Assembly (NCBI RefSeq): GCF_001613105.1
Contig: NZ_BDBS01000024.1
Span: 1-64,000 of the forward strand
Direction: 5' to 3'
DNA length: 64,000 nt
From: Nocardia pseudobrasiliensis NBRC 108224
GTDB lineage: Bacteria > Actinomycetota > Actinomycetes > Mycobacteriales > Mycobacteriaceae
Position numbers and translations under genes: made by a program. Positions 7,992-15,397 of the stretch are shown here, piece by piece. Under the pieces are notes generated by a model, which was not told where the DNA came from, made no database searches, and saw nothing but the letters and a program-made list of their open reading frames with translations. The stretch's first letter is position 1. Every line of letters starts with the position of its first letter.

Positions 7992-8717
7992 ATGTCGGGC
8001 GTATATCGAGATCATGCGTCGGCGCGCGACACCGGTCCCGAACATCCGGATCGGCAACCGGACGCGGCACCGGCGCGAGTGCCCATCACCGTCCTCGAAC
8101 CGGACGGCTTCGCGCGCGGCGGAATCGTCGTCCTGCACGAGTCCCACGAGTTCGCCGAGGCGTTGCTGGAGTTCCTGAAATCGCTCGCGGGCGAGGGTTG
8201 GATCGTGGTCGCGCCCAATCTGTTCCACCGCTCCGGCCCACCCGCGGACAAGGTGTTCGGCGCGGATCTGTTCGCCGATTTCGACGCGTGCGTCGACTGG
8301 CTGGTCGGCCGCGGCGTCATCCCCGACTGCGTGGGCGTACTCGGTTTCGACTCCGCGGGCACCGCGGCCCTGCTCGTCGCCACCGACCGCCCGATCGGCG
8401 CCGCGGTCAGCGTCGCGGCCCCCGGTATCGCCGAACCGCTCACCACCCAGGCCACCGCCCTCGTGCGCGCCGCGCCCCGACTACGCGCCCCCTGGCTCGG
8501 CCTCTACGGCGCCTCCGATGCCGCCACCCCCTTCGGCGAGGTCGAAAGTCTGCGCGAGGCCGCGGCCCGCGCCGCCACCGCCACCCTCGTGGTCACCTAC
8601 CCCGGCCTCCACCACCGCGCCGACGAGCCCGGCCTCGACGCCCACACCGACGACCCGCACACCGCCGTGGACGCCCGCACCAGAATCTTCGACTGGTTCG
8701 ACTGTCACCTGCGATGA
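7992..8717 (+). CDS. dienelactone hydrolase family alpha/beta-hydrolase with altered nucleophile elbow
   Basis: About 241 residues. The order follows the DLH fold: RGGIVVLHESHEF, a segment EGWIVVAPNLFHRSG, the nucleophile elbow VLGFDSAGTAALL, the acid loop LGLYGASDAATP and the histidine PGLHHRADEP. In classical enzymes the elbow is G-x-C-x-G-G; here the third position is Asp, with Ser next. The catalytic residue is therefore uncertain and substrate cannot be predicted. ATG 7992 is preferred; an in-frame ATG at 7947 would add 15 residues. Followed by the tRNA pair. Confidence 0.8.
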   Translation: MSGVYRDHASARDTGPEHPDRQPDAAPARVPITVLEPDGFARGGIVVLHESHEFAEALLEFLKSLAGEGWIVVAPNLFHRSGPPADKVFGADLFADFDACVDWLVGRGVIPDCVGVLGFDSAGTAALLVATDRPIGAAVSVAAPGIAEPLTTQATALVRAAPRLRAPWLGLYGASDAATPFGEVESLREAAARAATATLVVTYPGLHHRADEPGLDAHTDDPHTAVDARTRIFDWFDCHLR

Positions 8718-8803
8718 CCAGCCGTTTTGCTTACTGAGCGGTCGATCTGTACTCTTGCCTCTCGGCGGTTCGAAAGGACCGGGCCCTCGACGAGAAGGCT
8801 CCA

Positions 8804-8893
8804 GGAGGCGTGCCAGAGCGGCCGAATGGGACTCACTGCTAATGAGTTGTCCCTTCACGGGGACCGGAGGTTCAAATCCTCTCGCCTCCGCCA
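8804..8893 (+). tRNA. tRNA-Ser (anticodon GCT)
   Basis: Acceptor GGAGGCG pairs with CGCCTCC, the discriminator G is followed by an encoded CCA, and the anticodon stem-loop ACTCACTGCTAATGAGT gives GCT. It has a long variable arm and the T-arm GGAGGTTCAAATCCTC. Well-formed class II tRNA. Confidence 0.95.
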
Positions 8894-8912
8894 AGCCCGA
8901 TCCGTCGGGCTT

Positions 8913-8926
8913 ACACAACTGAATAC
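8913..8926 (+). repeat. copy of the dispersed element ACACAACTGAATAC, between two tRNA genes
   Basis: Perfect match to the 14-base consensus seen upstream of several prophage genes further right. This copy lies on the chromosomal side, in the 39-bp spacer between the tRNA genes, so the element may not be exclusively phage-borne. Confidence 0.6.
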
Positions 8927-8932
8927 GACCCT

Positions 8933-9005
8933 GCGCCCGTAGCTCAACGGATAGAGCATCTGACTACGGATCAGAAGGTTGGGAGTTCGAGTCTCTCCGG
9001 GCGCG
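8933..9005 (+). tRNA. tRNA-Arg (anticodon ACG)
   Basis: Acceptor GCGCCCG pairs with CGGGCGC; the anticodon loop CTACGGA gives ACG; the T-arm is GGGAGTTCGAGTCTCTC. No complete CCA is encoded. Everything to the right has phage or mobile character, so the 3' half of this gene is the best candidate attachment site. Confidence 0.95.
8972..9005 (+). other. candidate prophage attL core (3' half of tRNA-Arg)
   Basis: Inferred from context only: tRNA 3' ends are standard targets for actinophage tyrosine integrases, and foreign genes begin immediately after it. No integrase and no second copy of this stretch exist in the window, so the right junction should lie beyond 64 kb. Confidence 0.35.
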
Positions 9006-9010
9006 CAGAG

Positions 9011-9043
9011 AAATCCCCTGTGACCATTGGTCATAGGGGATTT
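9011..9043 (+). terminator. rho-independent-type hairpin after tRNA-Arg
   Basis: Stem of 15 pairs with one mismatch: AAATCCCCTGTGACC, loop ATT, GGTCATAGGGGATTT, running from six bases after the tRNA. It probably ends the tRNA transcript. Confidence 0.75.
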
Positions 9044-9260
9044 GCACTATCAAGGACCACTCGACGTGGTCACAAGACTGGTCACTCGCTGCGGCGGTGC
9101 GCCCGGCGGAGCATCTGATTTTCCCCACGCGCCCTTCGGAACTGGGGTTTTCATCGAGTTTCCACGGGCTGGCCTACTCGAATCCCAGTGAAGTGAACTA
9201 GAACACGAACCTGCTGGTTCGTACGAAGATGACCGATTCCACAAAAAGGTCCGTTCGGAC

Positions 9261-9290
9261 TTGTTTTCCATGAACGGTCGGTACTAGCAT
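9261..9290 (+). promoter_or_regulatory. sigma-70-like promoter for the first prophage gene
   Basis: TTGTTT at 9261-9266 and TAGCAT at 9285-9290 are separated by 18 bases, fitting an actinobacterial -35/-10 (TANNNT) promoter. Transcription would start near 9297, about 50 bases before the ATG at 9347. The rest of 9044-9346 shows only short palindromes such as GTCCGTTCGGAC and no gene. Confidence 0.5.
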
Positions 9291-9346
9291 TGCGACAACC
9301 CGGTCCCCAGTGGATCAATGACGCTGCGCCAGAAAGGAAGTCGTCC

Positions 9347-9748
9347 ATGTCCGACGGCGACCCCGCCACCGACCCACTGAGCGAAACCACCCTGGTGACC
9401 CAGTGCGGTCACGAGGTCCACCTCGAGGCGTACCAGGTAGAGGGAACCGGCTACGTGGTGATCACGCATGCCGACGGCACGACCGACGAGATCACCGCGG
9501 CCCAAGCCACGGACGTCATCGCGGCCCTGGGAGTCCAGGCGCATCGCATGGCGGCCGAGTACCGGTCCGCCACGGGCGAGCCGGAGGCGGTTACGCCCTT
9601 CCACTCGCCCCGCAGCGTCCTCGGAAAGTTCAAGGGGTGGCGCAACTCTGCCCCCGGTCACAGCAAGGCTGTAGCGGGCATGACGGCGGGCCTGGGCGTC
9701 GCGCTGGTCGCCGATTGGGTCCGCTTCGCCCTGGAGGCCGCGGCCTGA
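9347..9748 (+). CDS. hypothetical protein, 133 aa, prophage left end
   Basis: ATG preceded by AAAGGAAG. An acidic N-terminal segment has LVTQCGHEVHLEAYQVEG and YVVITHADGTTDEITAAQATD, with a C-terminal weakly hydrophobic end (GMTAGLGVALVADWVRFALE). The threonine/acid-rich beta pattern followed by an amphipathic helix is not a family I recognise. It has its own promoter, so it could be expressed from the lysogen; any role in exclusion or maintenance would be guesswork. Confidence 0.65.
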   Translation: MSDGDPATDPLSETTLVTQCGHEVHLEAYQVEGTGYVVITHADGTTDEITAAQATDVIAALGVQAHRMAAEYRSATGEPEAVTPFHSPRSVLGKFKGWRNSAPGHSKAVAGMTAGLGVALVADWVRFALEAAA

Positions 9749-9849
9749 CCGATCGAAAGCGATGCTGCCGGATCGGTTTTCGGTAGCGCGCGGTGGATTG
9801 CCCGTGACAGGCCATCTTCTGCGGCGTCGTTCGCACGCCTCCGGATGAA

Positions 9850-10578
9850 TCAACCGTCTGACCGACGGGAATCGAGTGCTCTCCGATGGATCATCCGCAA
9901 AGCTTCGAGAATTTCCTCGATGATCAGGTCCACGTCAGCGCCGACGCCTGGCCTGCTCAGGAGATACTCGATCTTGCCCGAAAGTTCCCGTCGGACGTGT
10001 GTCACCGTCTTGCCCAGTTCGGGGATGGGTTGGAGTAAGCGGGGCCCGCCGGGAATCGGCGTGCCCTGCACCGCAAGTCGCGCGACGAGCTGGAAGGTCT
10101 CGTATGCACGCGAGAGCCTGGCGATCGGACCCGCATCGCTTCGGTGCGCACGGGAAAGCTGGTACCACCCTGCCTGCGCCAGGTCGGCGATCAGTTTGTG
10201 CGGGTCCTGACCGACCTGATCGGACGGTGATGCGGGCATCAGACCTTTACGGCTGACGTATTTGAAGGGCTGACGATGGCCGGGTTCCCACGGAATCGGC
10301 GCGCTTTGGCCAACCCACCCGCAGGCCAGGTGGGCAGCCGGGAGATCGGCCAATGTGAGCTCGACCTTGCCGGTGGCAGGCTCGCGTTGCCAGCTGGTGA
10401 TGGCAAAAGCCCCGGTCACCACGTTGCTTTCGACGGCAAGCGCGATATCGCCGAATTGTTCGAGTTTCACATCCGAGCAGGTCCACCAGCGCGCGGTTCG
10501 GTCCCGCAACGACTGCGCCACGGCGTCGTCCTGGTGACCGGATGCGGTGCGAGTCGGGGTGACGTTGAACTCGATCAC
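9850..10578 (-). CDS. hypothetical protein, 242 aa
   Basis: GTG start, VIEFNVTPTRTASGHQ. The central region (DIALAVESNVVTGAFAITSW, CGWVGQSAPIPWEPGHRQP) resembles a beta-rich module; the C-terminal third is helical (LAQAGWYQLSRAHRSDAGP, IIEEILEALRMIHRRALD). I do not recognise the family. It is transcribed divergently from the HTH/PIN toxin-antitoxin pair across a 174-bp spacer holding a perfect GATACGTATC palindrome. Could be a regulator or an accessory part of that locus. Confidence 0.65.
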   Translation of the reverse strand: MIEFNVTPTRTASGHQDDAVAQSLRDRTARWWTCSDVKLEQFGDIALAVESNVVTGAFAITSWQREPATGKVELTLADLPAAHLACGWVGQSAPIPWEPGHRQPFKYVSRKGLMPASPSDQVGQDPHKLIADLAQAGWYQLSRAHRSDAGPIARLSRAYETFQLVARLAVQGTPIPGGPRLLQPIPELGKTVTHVRRELSGKIEYLLSRPGVGADVDLIIEEILEALRMIHRRALDSRRSDG

Positions 10579-10602
10579 CAGCCGAGAATACGTCGAAGTT
10601 CA

Positions 10603-10612
10603 GATACGTATC
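10603..10612. promoter_or_regulatory. palindrome GATACGTATC in a divergent promoter region
   Basis: Perfect 10-base palindrome with further half-sites nearby (AATACG at 10587, GATACG at 10617). It lies between the minus-strand hypothetical gene and the HTH antitoxin, where an autoregulatory operator would be expected. Confidence 0.35.
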
Positions 10613-10752
10613 AATAGATACGCGGACCAGTATCCACTGATATGTGCCGCCGCGGAGCGATGGCATGAGAAGCTATTCGCAAGTTTCGAAAGCTCGTTCT
10701 CATCGTTCGATGGTCCGTCATCCGAGGCAAACGGGCAAGGGAGGTGTGCACC

Positions 10753-11289
10753 GTGGGTGGGCGAGCGTTGGAAGAGAAAACCTTCATCCCCGCTGGTGAT
10801 CCACAGGACTTGGCTCCAGTATTGAGCTTCCTCACGGCGCATGAGCAACGTTGGGGGACACAAGCGCAGCTGAGCTATGCCCTTGTCGGCATCGACGAGC
10901 ACGACCGGATCGAGCTTCCGGAGGAAGTTCATCAGGCATTGAAGCAGGTCGTTGCCGCCTTGCTGGCGGGCAAGGCGGTAACTGTCGCGCCGCGAAGCAT
11001 GACCTTGACCTCGCAGCAGGCCGCTGATCTGCTCGGGGTCAGCCGCCCAACGGTGATACGACTCATCGACAGAGGGGATCTGCCCGCCGAACGGGTCGGT
11101 AATCGCCATCGATTGCGGCTGGACGACGTCCTCGTCTACCGGGAAGCAAGACGTAACCGTCAGTACGAAGCACTGGCCGAGACCGCGGTGGACATCGATG
11201 CCGAGGACGATCCGGAAGAGATTCGGGAACAGTTGCGTCAAGCCCGCAGAATCATGGCCGAACGCCGAAAGACAGAGCGGCGGAACTGA
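10753..11289 (+). CDS. excisionase/MerR-type HTH protein, likely antitoxin of a PIN module
   Basis: About 178 residues. GTG 10753 is chosen because AGGGAGG lies eight bases upstream. The centre has a helix-turn-helix of the excisionase family, LTSQQAADLLGVSRPTVIRL followed by IDRGDLPAERVGNRHRL, the N-terminal part is helical and the C-terminus is acidic (AVDIDAEDDPEEIREQL), as expected for a DNA-binding antitoxin whose tail wraps a toxin. The next gene, 12 bp downstream, encodes a PIN domain, giving a common actinobacterial type II toxin-antitoxin arrangement. It might instead be a phage directionality factor, but the pairing argues against that. Confidence 0.75.
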   Translation: MGGRALEEKTFIPAGDPQDLAPVLSFLTAHEQRWGTQAQLSYALVGIDEHDRIELPEEVHQALKQVVAALLAGKAVTVAPRSMTLTSQQAADLLGVSRPTVIRLIDRGDLPAERVGNRHRLRLDDVLVYREARRNRQYEALAETAVDIDAEDDPEEIREQLRQARRIMAERRKTERRN

Positions 11290-11301
11290 AACAATCGGGA
11301 C

Positions 11302-11880
11302 ATGTTCGCCGTAGTGCTGGATACGTGCGTGCTCTGGCCGAGCCTGCAACGTGACTTCTTGTTGTCGCTGGCAGTCGAGGGCATGTACCGGCCGCTATGG
11401 TCGAGCGCGATCATCGGCGAGCTGGAATATCACGAGAGCGCCAAACTGGTTGCCTGGGGCGAGGATCCGGAGACAGCTCGAAAACGCTCGTGTCATCTGA
11501 TCGACATGATGACCTTGAGATTCGATGACGCATGCGTAGAGAACTGGGAATCGCTGGAGGGTACATTCCGGCTGCCCGATCCGAACGATGAGCACGTCCT
11601 CGCCGCGGCGGTTGTCGGTGGCGCGGGGGCGATCGTCACCGACAACGTCTCTGATTTTCCCGAGCGTGAAGACCTCATCCCTTCGCGGATCAAGATTTTG
11701 ACGGCAGCTCAGTTCGCTGCCGACACTGTCGCGGTCTCTCCGGAGACGGCGTTGCATGCGATCGAAACGATGATCGTCCGCTTCGAGCGACCGCCACTGA
11801 CTGTCGAACAGGTGCTCGGGTTTCTGATCGATCGGTATGCAATGACCGAAGCGGTGGAGCTGATTCGTTCAGTCTGTTGA
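11302..11880 (+). CDS. PIN-domain protein, putative ribonuclease toxin
   Basis: 192 residues, ATG start. The PIN acidic residues are present: VLDTCVLWPS (Asp 7), ELEYHESAKL (Glu near 40), DPNDEHVLAAAVVGGA (Asp near 97) and IVTDNVSDFP (Asp near 110). This is the usual Mg2+-binding quartet of VapC-like RNases. An extra C-terminal helical domain (ETALHAIETMIVRF to the end) is seen in the longer PIN_3-type proteins. Coupled to the HTH antitoxin 12 bp upstream. In a prophage it may act in lysogen maintenance or abortive defence. Confidence 0.82.
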   Translation: MFAVVLDTCVLWPSLQRDFLLSLAVEGMYRPLWSSAIIGELEYHESAKLVAWGEDPETARKRSCHLIDMMTLRFDDACVENWESLEGTFRLPDPNDEHVLAAAVVGGAGAIVTDNVSDFPEREDLIPSRIKILTAAQFAADTVAVSPETALHAIETMIVRFERPPLTVEQVLGFLIDRYAMTEAVELIRSVC

Positions 11881-11912
11881 GTTTTGGAGCCTTCGCGTTG
11901 AATCGTGTTGTG

Positions 11913-12314
11913 CTACTGCTGCGCAGCCGCCAACTGCCCGGCCTCGGCGGCAATAACCTTGCGCCGCTGAGCGATCAGCCGTTTCGCCACGGCCTCCAGC
12001 ACCGCCAGATCCGCTGATTCCAGCAGCTCCATCCCGGCTGGAGGAGCCCACCCCTTGGCGGGCGCCTTCACATCCAGACGTGCCGCAACGACTTTCGGAT
12101 CGATCCCGAGCGCATCCGCCAGCTTCATGACCGTCGTCGCATCGGGAATGGACCGGTTGCCCTTACCGGTCAGCAGTCGATGCACAGTGCTCGGACCCAA
12201 CCCGGCGGCCTCGGCGAGCCGGGCGAGGCTGGGCACCCCGGTGCGCGGGTGCAGGAATCCCGCCGCGGCCATTTCCGATGCCCACGGCTCGGGCGCGATT
12301 TCTCCGCGTGACAT
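11913..12314 (-). CDS. HTH XRE-type protein, candidate immunity repressor
   Basis: 133 residues. The N-terminal lambda-repressor-type HTH spans SLARLAEAAGLGPSTVHRLL (about 29-48) and IPDATTVMKLADALGIDP; the C-terminal part is helical (VLEAVAKRLIAQRRKVIAAE). It faces away from the early operon across a region with a strong promoter, the classic layout for a lysogeny repressor. It lacks a peptidase domain, so any induction would not use LexA-like self-cleavage. Operator sites were not proven. Confidence 0.75.
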   Translation of the reverse strand: MSRGEIAPEPWASEMAAAGFLHPRTGVPSLARLAEAAGLGPSTVHRLLTGKGNRSIPDATTVMKLADALGIDPKVVAARLDVKAPAKGWAPPAGMELLESADLAVLEAVAKRLIAQRRKVIAAEAGQLAAAQQ

Positions 12315-12434
12315 GACCGGGCGTCCTCCCTGATTGCGCTGATGTGCCGACCACTGTAGCGCACAGAGTTCATGGGATTTGGGACGGTAGGACGCTTCAC
12401 ACGCTGATCTTTAGCTCGAGCTGCCTTCCGCTAC

Positions 12435-12464
12435 TGGACAGTTACGTCCCATATGTCCTATAGT
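12435..12464 (+). promoter_or_regulatory. strong promoter of the early (lytic) operon
   Basis: TGGACA at 12435-12440 and TATAGT at 12459-12464 with an 18-base spacer; transcription would start near 12471, just before ATG 12474. GTCC half-sites on both sides of the spacer (GGACA...TGTCC) are candidates for repressor binding. No other gene lies between 12315 and 12608. Confidence 0.65.
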
Positions 12465-12608
12465 ACGTGGAACATGAGCGCTTCGGCATCAGGTGAACCA
12501 CCTGATGAGCCCCGATCCTCATCGCCGATGAAGCGTCCCCCGGCCGCCCGCCGAACCATGGACGCGATTCGGGCAGCTACGCCCCCGAACCAGTCGACGA
12601 AGGACCCC

Positions 12609-13556
12609 GTGACATCCCATACCTCCCAGCCCATCAACGGCTGCGCCGTCCCGCTGGGCCGATTCCGCGCCGGTTCACCCGAATGGCACACCGCCCGCAC
12701 CACCGGCCTGGGCGGCAGCGAGATCGCCGCGGTCCTGGGCCTGAGCCCCTGGGAGTCCTACTGGTCGCTGTGGCACCGCAAACAGAATCTGCTGCCCCCG
12801 GTCCGCGAAAACCTCTACATGCGCATGGGCTCGCTGTTCGAGCCGGTCATCTACGACCACTACGAACGCGAACTCCTCCCACCCGACCACACCATGACCA
12901 CCGGCTGGACCTACCGCCACATCGACCGCCCCTGGATGATCGCAAACCCCGACGGCCTGATCTGGAATCCCGACGGCGACCTCGTCGACGGCATCGAAAT
13001 CAAATGCGCCGCACGCGATCATCAATGGGGACCCGAGGGCACCGACGCCATCCCCATCTACTACAAGACCCAGATCTGCTGGTACTGCATCGTTCTCGGC
13101 CTCGACGGCATGAATCTGCGCGTCGTCTTCGGCGTCGGCGACTGGCGCACCTACCGCTACGAACCCACTGCCGAAGACATCGACACTCTCATCACCGCGG
13201 GCGCAGACTTCATGGCCGCCCTCGCCGCCCGGCAGCCCCCCAACCTCGACAGCCACCTCATGACCTACGAGGCCGTGCGCACCCTGCATCCCGAAATCGA
13301 TGGCAGCACGATCCAGATATCCGCCGATCTGGCCGACCGCTGGTGGACCGCCCAAGCCGAATTCGCTACGGCCGAAAGGCAACTCCAGCACGTCCGCAAC
13401 GAACTCGCCGACACCATGGGCGACGCCTGGCGCGCGCAATGCGGCGACCAAACCCTCGCCTGGCGCCAACGCCCCCGCGGCAACGGCGTCCCATTCCTCA
13501 AATCCGCACCCAACCCGCACCACGGCTCGATCACCGAAGCCCTCCCGAAAGGATGA
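12609..13556 (+). CDS. YqaJ-type viral exonuclease (recombination)
   Basis: About 315 residues. The YqaJ nuclease core has GLGGSEIAAVLGLSPWESYW (about 37-56), FEPVIYDHYERE, NPDGLIWNPDGD and the catalytic VDGIEIKCAARDH, then YYKTQICWYCIVLGLDG. This D...E-x-K nuclease degrades one strand of dsDNA so that a RecT annealase can load. GTG 12609 follows AAGGA and opens with VTSHTSQPINGCAVPLGRF; a nearly leaderless ATG at 12474 would add 45 low-complexity residues. First gene of the early operon; the next gene overlaps by ATGA. Confidence 0.85.
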   Translation: MTSHTSQPINGCAVPLGRFRAGSPEWHTARTTGLGGSEIAAVLGLSPWESYWSLWHRKQNLLPPVRENLYMRMGSLFEPVIYDHYERELLPPDHTMTTGWTYRHIDRPWMIANPDGLIWNPDGDLVDGIEIKCAARDHQWGPEGTDAIPIYYKTQICWYCIVLGLDGMNLRVVFGVGDWRTYRYEPTAEDIDTLITAGADFMAALAARQPPNLDSHLMTYEAVRTLHPEIDGSTIQISADLADRWWTAQAEFATAERQLQHVRNELADTMGDAWRAQCGDQTLAWRQRPRGNGVPFLKSAPNPHHGSITEALPKG

Positions 13557-13828
13557 CCGTGCAGCTCACCGACTCTCTGCCACCGAGAACCGCCACGGGC
13601 GGTCGCCCGCACGCCTACGCCGCCGAAGCCGCGACCCTGCGCACCAACCCGTACAAGTGGGGCCGCATCCTCACCGCGGGCAACCCGGCCGTCGCCGCGT
13701 CGCAAGCCAACAACATCCGCCGCGGCAAACTGCGCTCCTTCGAACCGGCCGGAGCCTTCGAGGCCGCCGCCCGCGGCTGCGATGTCTGGGCCCGCTATCT
13801 GCCCACCCCGGAAGCCGATGCCGCGTGA
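13553..13828 (+). CDS. small phage protein between exonuclease and RecT, 91 aa
   Basis: ATG overlaps the exonuclease stop. The sequence contains YAAEAATLRTNPYKWGRI and NNIRRGKLRSFEPAGAFEAA, rich in Arg and Ala, with a pattern suggesting a small nucleic-acid-binding domain of the kind often encoded between recombination genes in actinophages. No family recognised. It shares overlaps with both neighbours, so it is certainly part of the operon. Confidence 0.75.
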   Translation: MTVQLTDSLPPRTATGGRPHAYAAEAATLRTNPYKWGRILTAGNPAVAASQANNIRRGKLRSFEPAGAFEAAARGCDVWARYLPTPEADAA

Positions 13829-14553
13829 GCTCGATCGCCAACGCCGCCAACGCCTCCGAGCTGACCCCCGCGTCCATCGTCAACAGGTACCGCGACGACA
13901 TCGCCGCGGTTCTGCCCCCGAAACTGCAGGCCCGCATCGACCGCTGGCTGCGCCTGGCCATCGGCGCGGTCAACAGCAATGCCGATCTGGTCGACCGCGT
14001 CCGCGCCGACCAGGGCGCGTCGATGATGCAGACGCTCATGAAATGCGCGGCCCTGGGCCACGAACCCGGTTCGGGCCTGTTCCACCTGGTCCCCAAGGGT
14101 CCGCGGATCGAGGGCTGGGAGGATTACAAGGGCGTGCTGCAGCGCATCGACCGCTCCGGCGTCTATGCCCGCGTGGTGGTCGAGGTCGTGCACGCCAACG
14201 ACGACTACGCCTACGACCCCAACCTCGACGATCGCCCGCAGCACAAGCGCGCTGCCGCCGATCGCGGCGAACCGGTGTCGGCCTACGCGTACGCGGTCTA
14301 TCCCAACGGGGCGGTCACCGCGGTCGCCGAGGCCACCCCCGAACTGATCGCCGCCTCCAAAGCCAAGGCCCGCGGCGCGGACAACGCCTCCTCGCCCTGG
14401 CGCGCACCCGGTGCGCCGATGCACCGCAAGGTCGCCATCCGGCAGCTGGAGAAGTTCGTCGCCACCTCCGCCGAGGACATGCGCGAGGTCGCGGTCCGCA
14501 ATGCCGCGCCCGACGTCGAGGACGCACCCGCCGACTACTACCAGGAACCGTGA
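13825..14553 (+). CDS. recT: RecT-family single-strand annealing recombinase
   Basis: 242 residues, GTG start overlapping the previous stop. RecT features are ASMMQTLMKCAALGHEPGSG (about 68-87), LFHLVPKGPRIEGWEDYKGV, EVVHANDDYAYDPN, and the C-terminal HRKVAIRQLEKFVATSAEDM. With the adjacent YqaJ exonuclease it forms the standard exonuclease-annealase pair for phage recombination and for repair of replication forks. The C-terminus is acidic (DVEDAPADYYQEP), a likely protein-contact tail. Confidence 0.9.
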   Translation: MSSIANAANASELTPASIVNRYRDDIAAVLPPKLQARIDRWLRLAIGAVNSNADLVDRVRADQGASMMQTLMKCAALGHEPGSGLFHLVPKGPRIEGWEDYKGVLQRIDRSGVYARVVVEVVHANDDYAYDPNLDDRPQHKRAAADRGEPVSAYAYAVYPNGAVTAVAEATPELIAASKAKARGADNASSPWRAPGAPMHRKVAIRQLEKFVATSAEDMREVAVRNAAPDVEDAPADYYQEP

Positions 14554-14741
14554 TGGAACAGATCTCCTACACCGCCGAACAGGCCGCCGCCCGCACCGGC
14601 CTCAAACCGCGCCGCATCTACGACGCCATGACCAACTGCGAACTGGCCTACCTGCAGGTCGGTCGCAACAAGGTGATCCTGCACGACGAGCTGATGCGCT
14701 GGTTGAAATCCCATCAGCCCGGCAGGCCCACGGCCGCTTGA
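14553..14741 (+). CDS. helix-turn-helix (excisionase-like) small protein, 62 aa
   Basis: ATG overlaps the recT stop (TGATGG). The whole protein is one MerR/excisionase HTH: YTAEQAAARTGLKPRRIYDA then LAYLQVGRNKVILHDELMRW. Small proteins like this act as directionality factors or operon regulators. With no integrase in view the excisionase role is unconfirmed. Confidence 0.78.
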   Translation: MEQISYTAEQAAARTGLKPRRIYDAMTNCELAYLQVGRNKVILHDELMRWLKSHQPGRPTAA

Positions 14742-14809
14742 TCTTTCGCCTCGCACCCTCGACCGGCAGCGCCGACCACACCGCCGCCGGTCCCACCTTC
14801 GACCTCGAT

Positions 14810-15397
14810 ATGGATTCGCCCGCAATGTATGTCGACCTCCTACCCGCCGACACGGCCCGTAATCACATCCAATTCCTATGTGACAACGGCAGCAACCAAT
14901 CCCGCATAGCCCGCGCCGCCCGCATAGCCCGACCCACGGTGGTCGCGATCCACCGCGGCCGCAATCAGCGCATCACCCGCGATATCCACGAACGCATCCT
15001 GCGCGTGCGCCCCGGCGACGACGGCATCCCCGCCGGACATGTCGACGTGCTCGGCTCGCTGCGCCGGGCGCGTGCGTTGATCGCCGACGGCCATCCGATC
15101 ACCGAGATCGCGGCCCGGGCCCGGCTGACCGTCGAAGCGGTAGCGGCAATCGCGGAAGGGCAGGTCGGCGACGTTCCCGAGGAGGTCGCGCGGCGGCTCG
15201 CGCGTGCTTTCTCGAGCTTGCAGATGATTCCCGGCACGTGTGAACAGACTCGCCGCTATGGTGCCGCGCGGCGCTGGCATCTGTCCTGGGAGTGGGACGA
15301 GGATGATCTGGATCGCCGCCGCGCCCGGCCGTGCGCGCCGAGTACCAGTCGCCGCCACGAGATGGACGCGGCCGGGCCTCTCGAGGTCGCGGCGTGA
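14810..15397 (+). CDS. phage HTH-containing hypothetical protein, about 195 aa
   Basis: Opens MDSPAMYVDLLPADTARNHI. Two HTH-like segments are visible: NGSNQSRIARAARIARPTVV (about 25-44) and HPITEIAARARLTVEAVAAI (about 100), the second followed by VPEEVARRLARAFSSLQ. The C-terminus is rich in Trp, Asp and Arg. A TTG at 14738 overlapping the previous stop is an alternative start. Tandem HTH units suggest a DNA-binding role in early regulation; not otherwise recognised. Confidence 0.65.
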   Translation: MDSPAMYVDLLPADTARNHIQFLCDNGSNQSRIARAARIARPTVVAIHRGRNQRITRDIHERILRVRPGDDGIPAGHVDVLGSLRRARALIADGHPITEIAARARLTVEAVAAIAEGQVGDVPEEVARRLARAFSSLQMIPGTCEQTRRYGAARRWHLSWEWDEDDLDRRRARPCAPSTSRRHEMDAAGPLEVAA

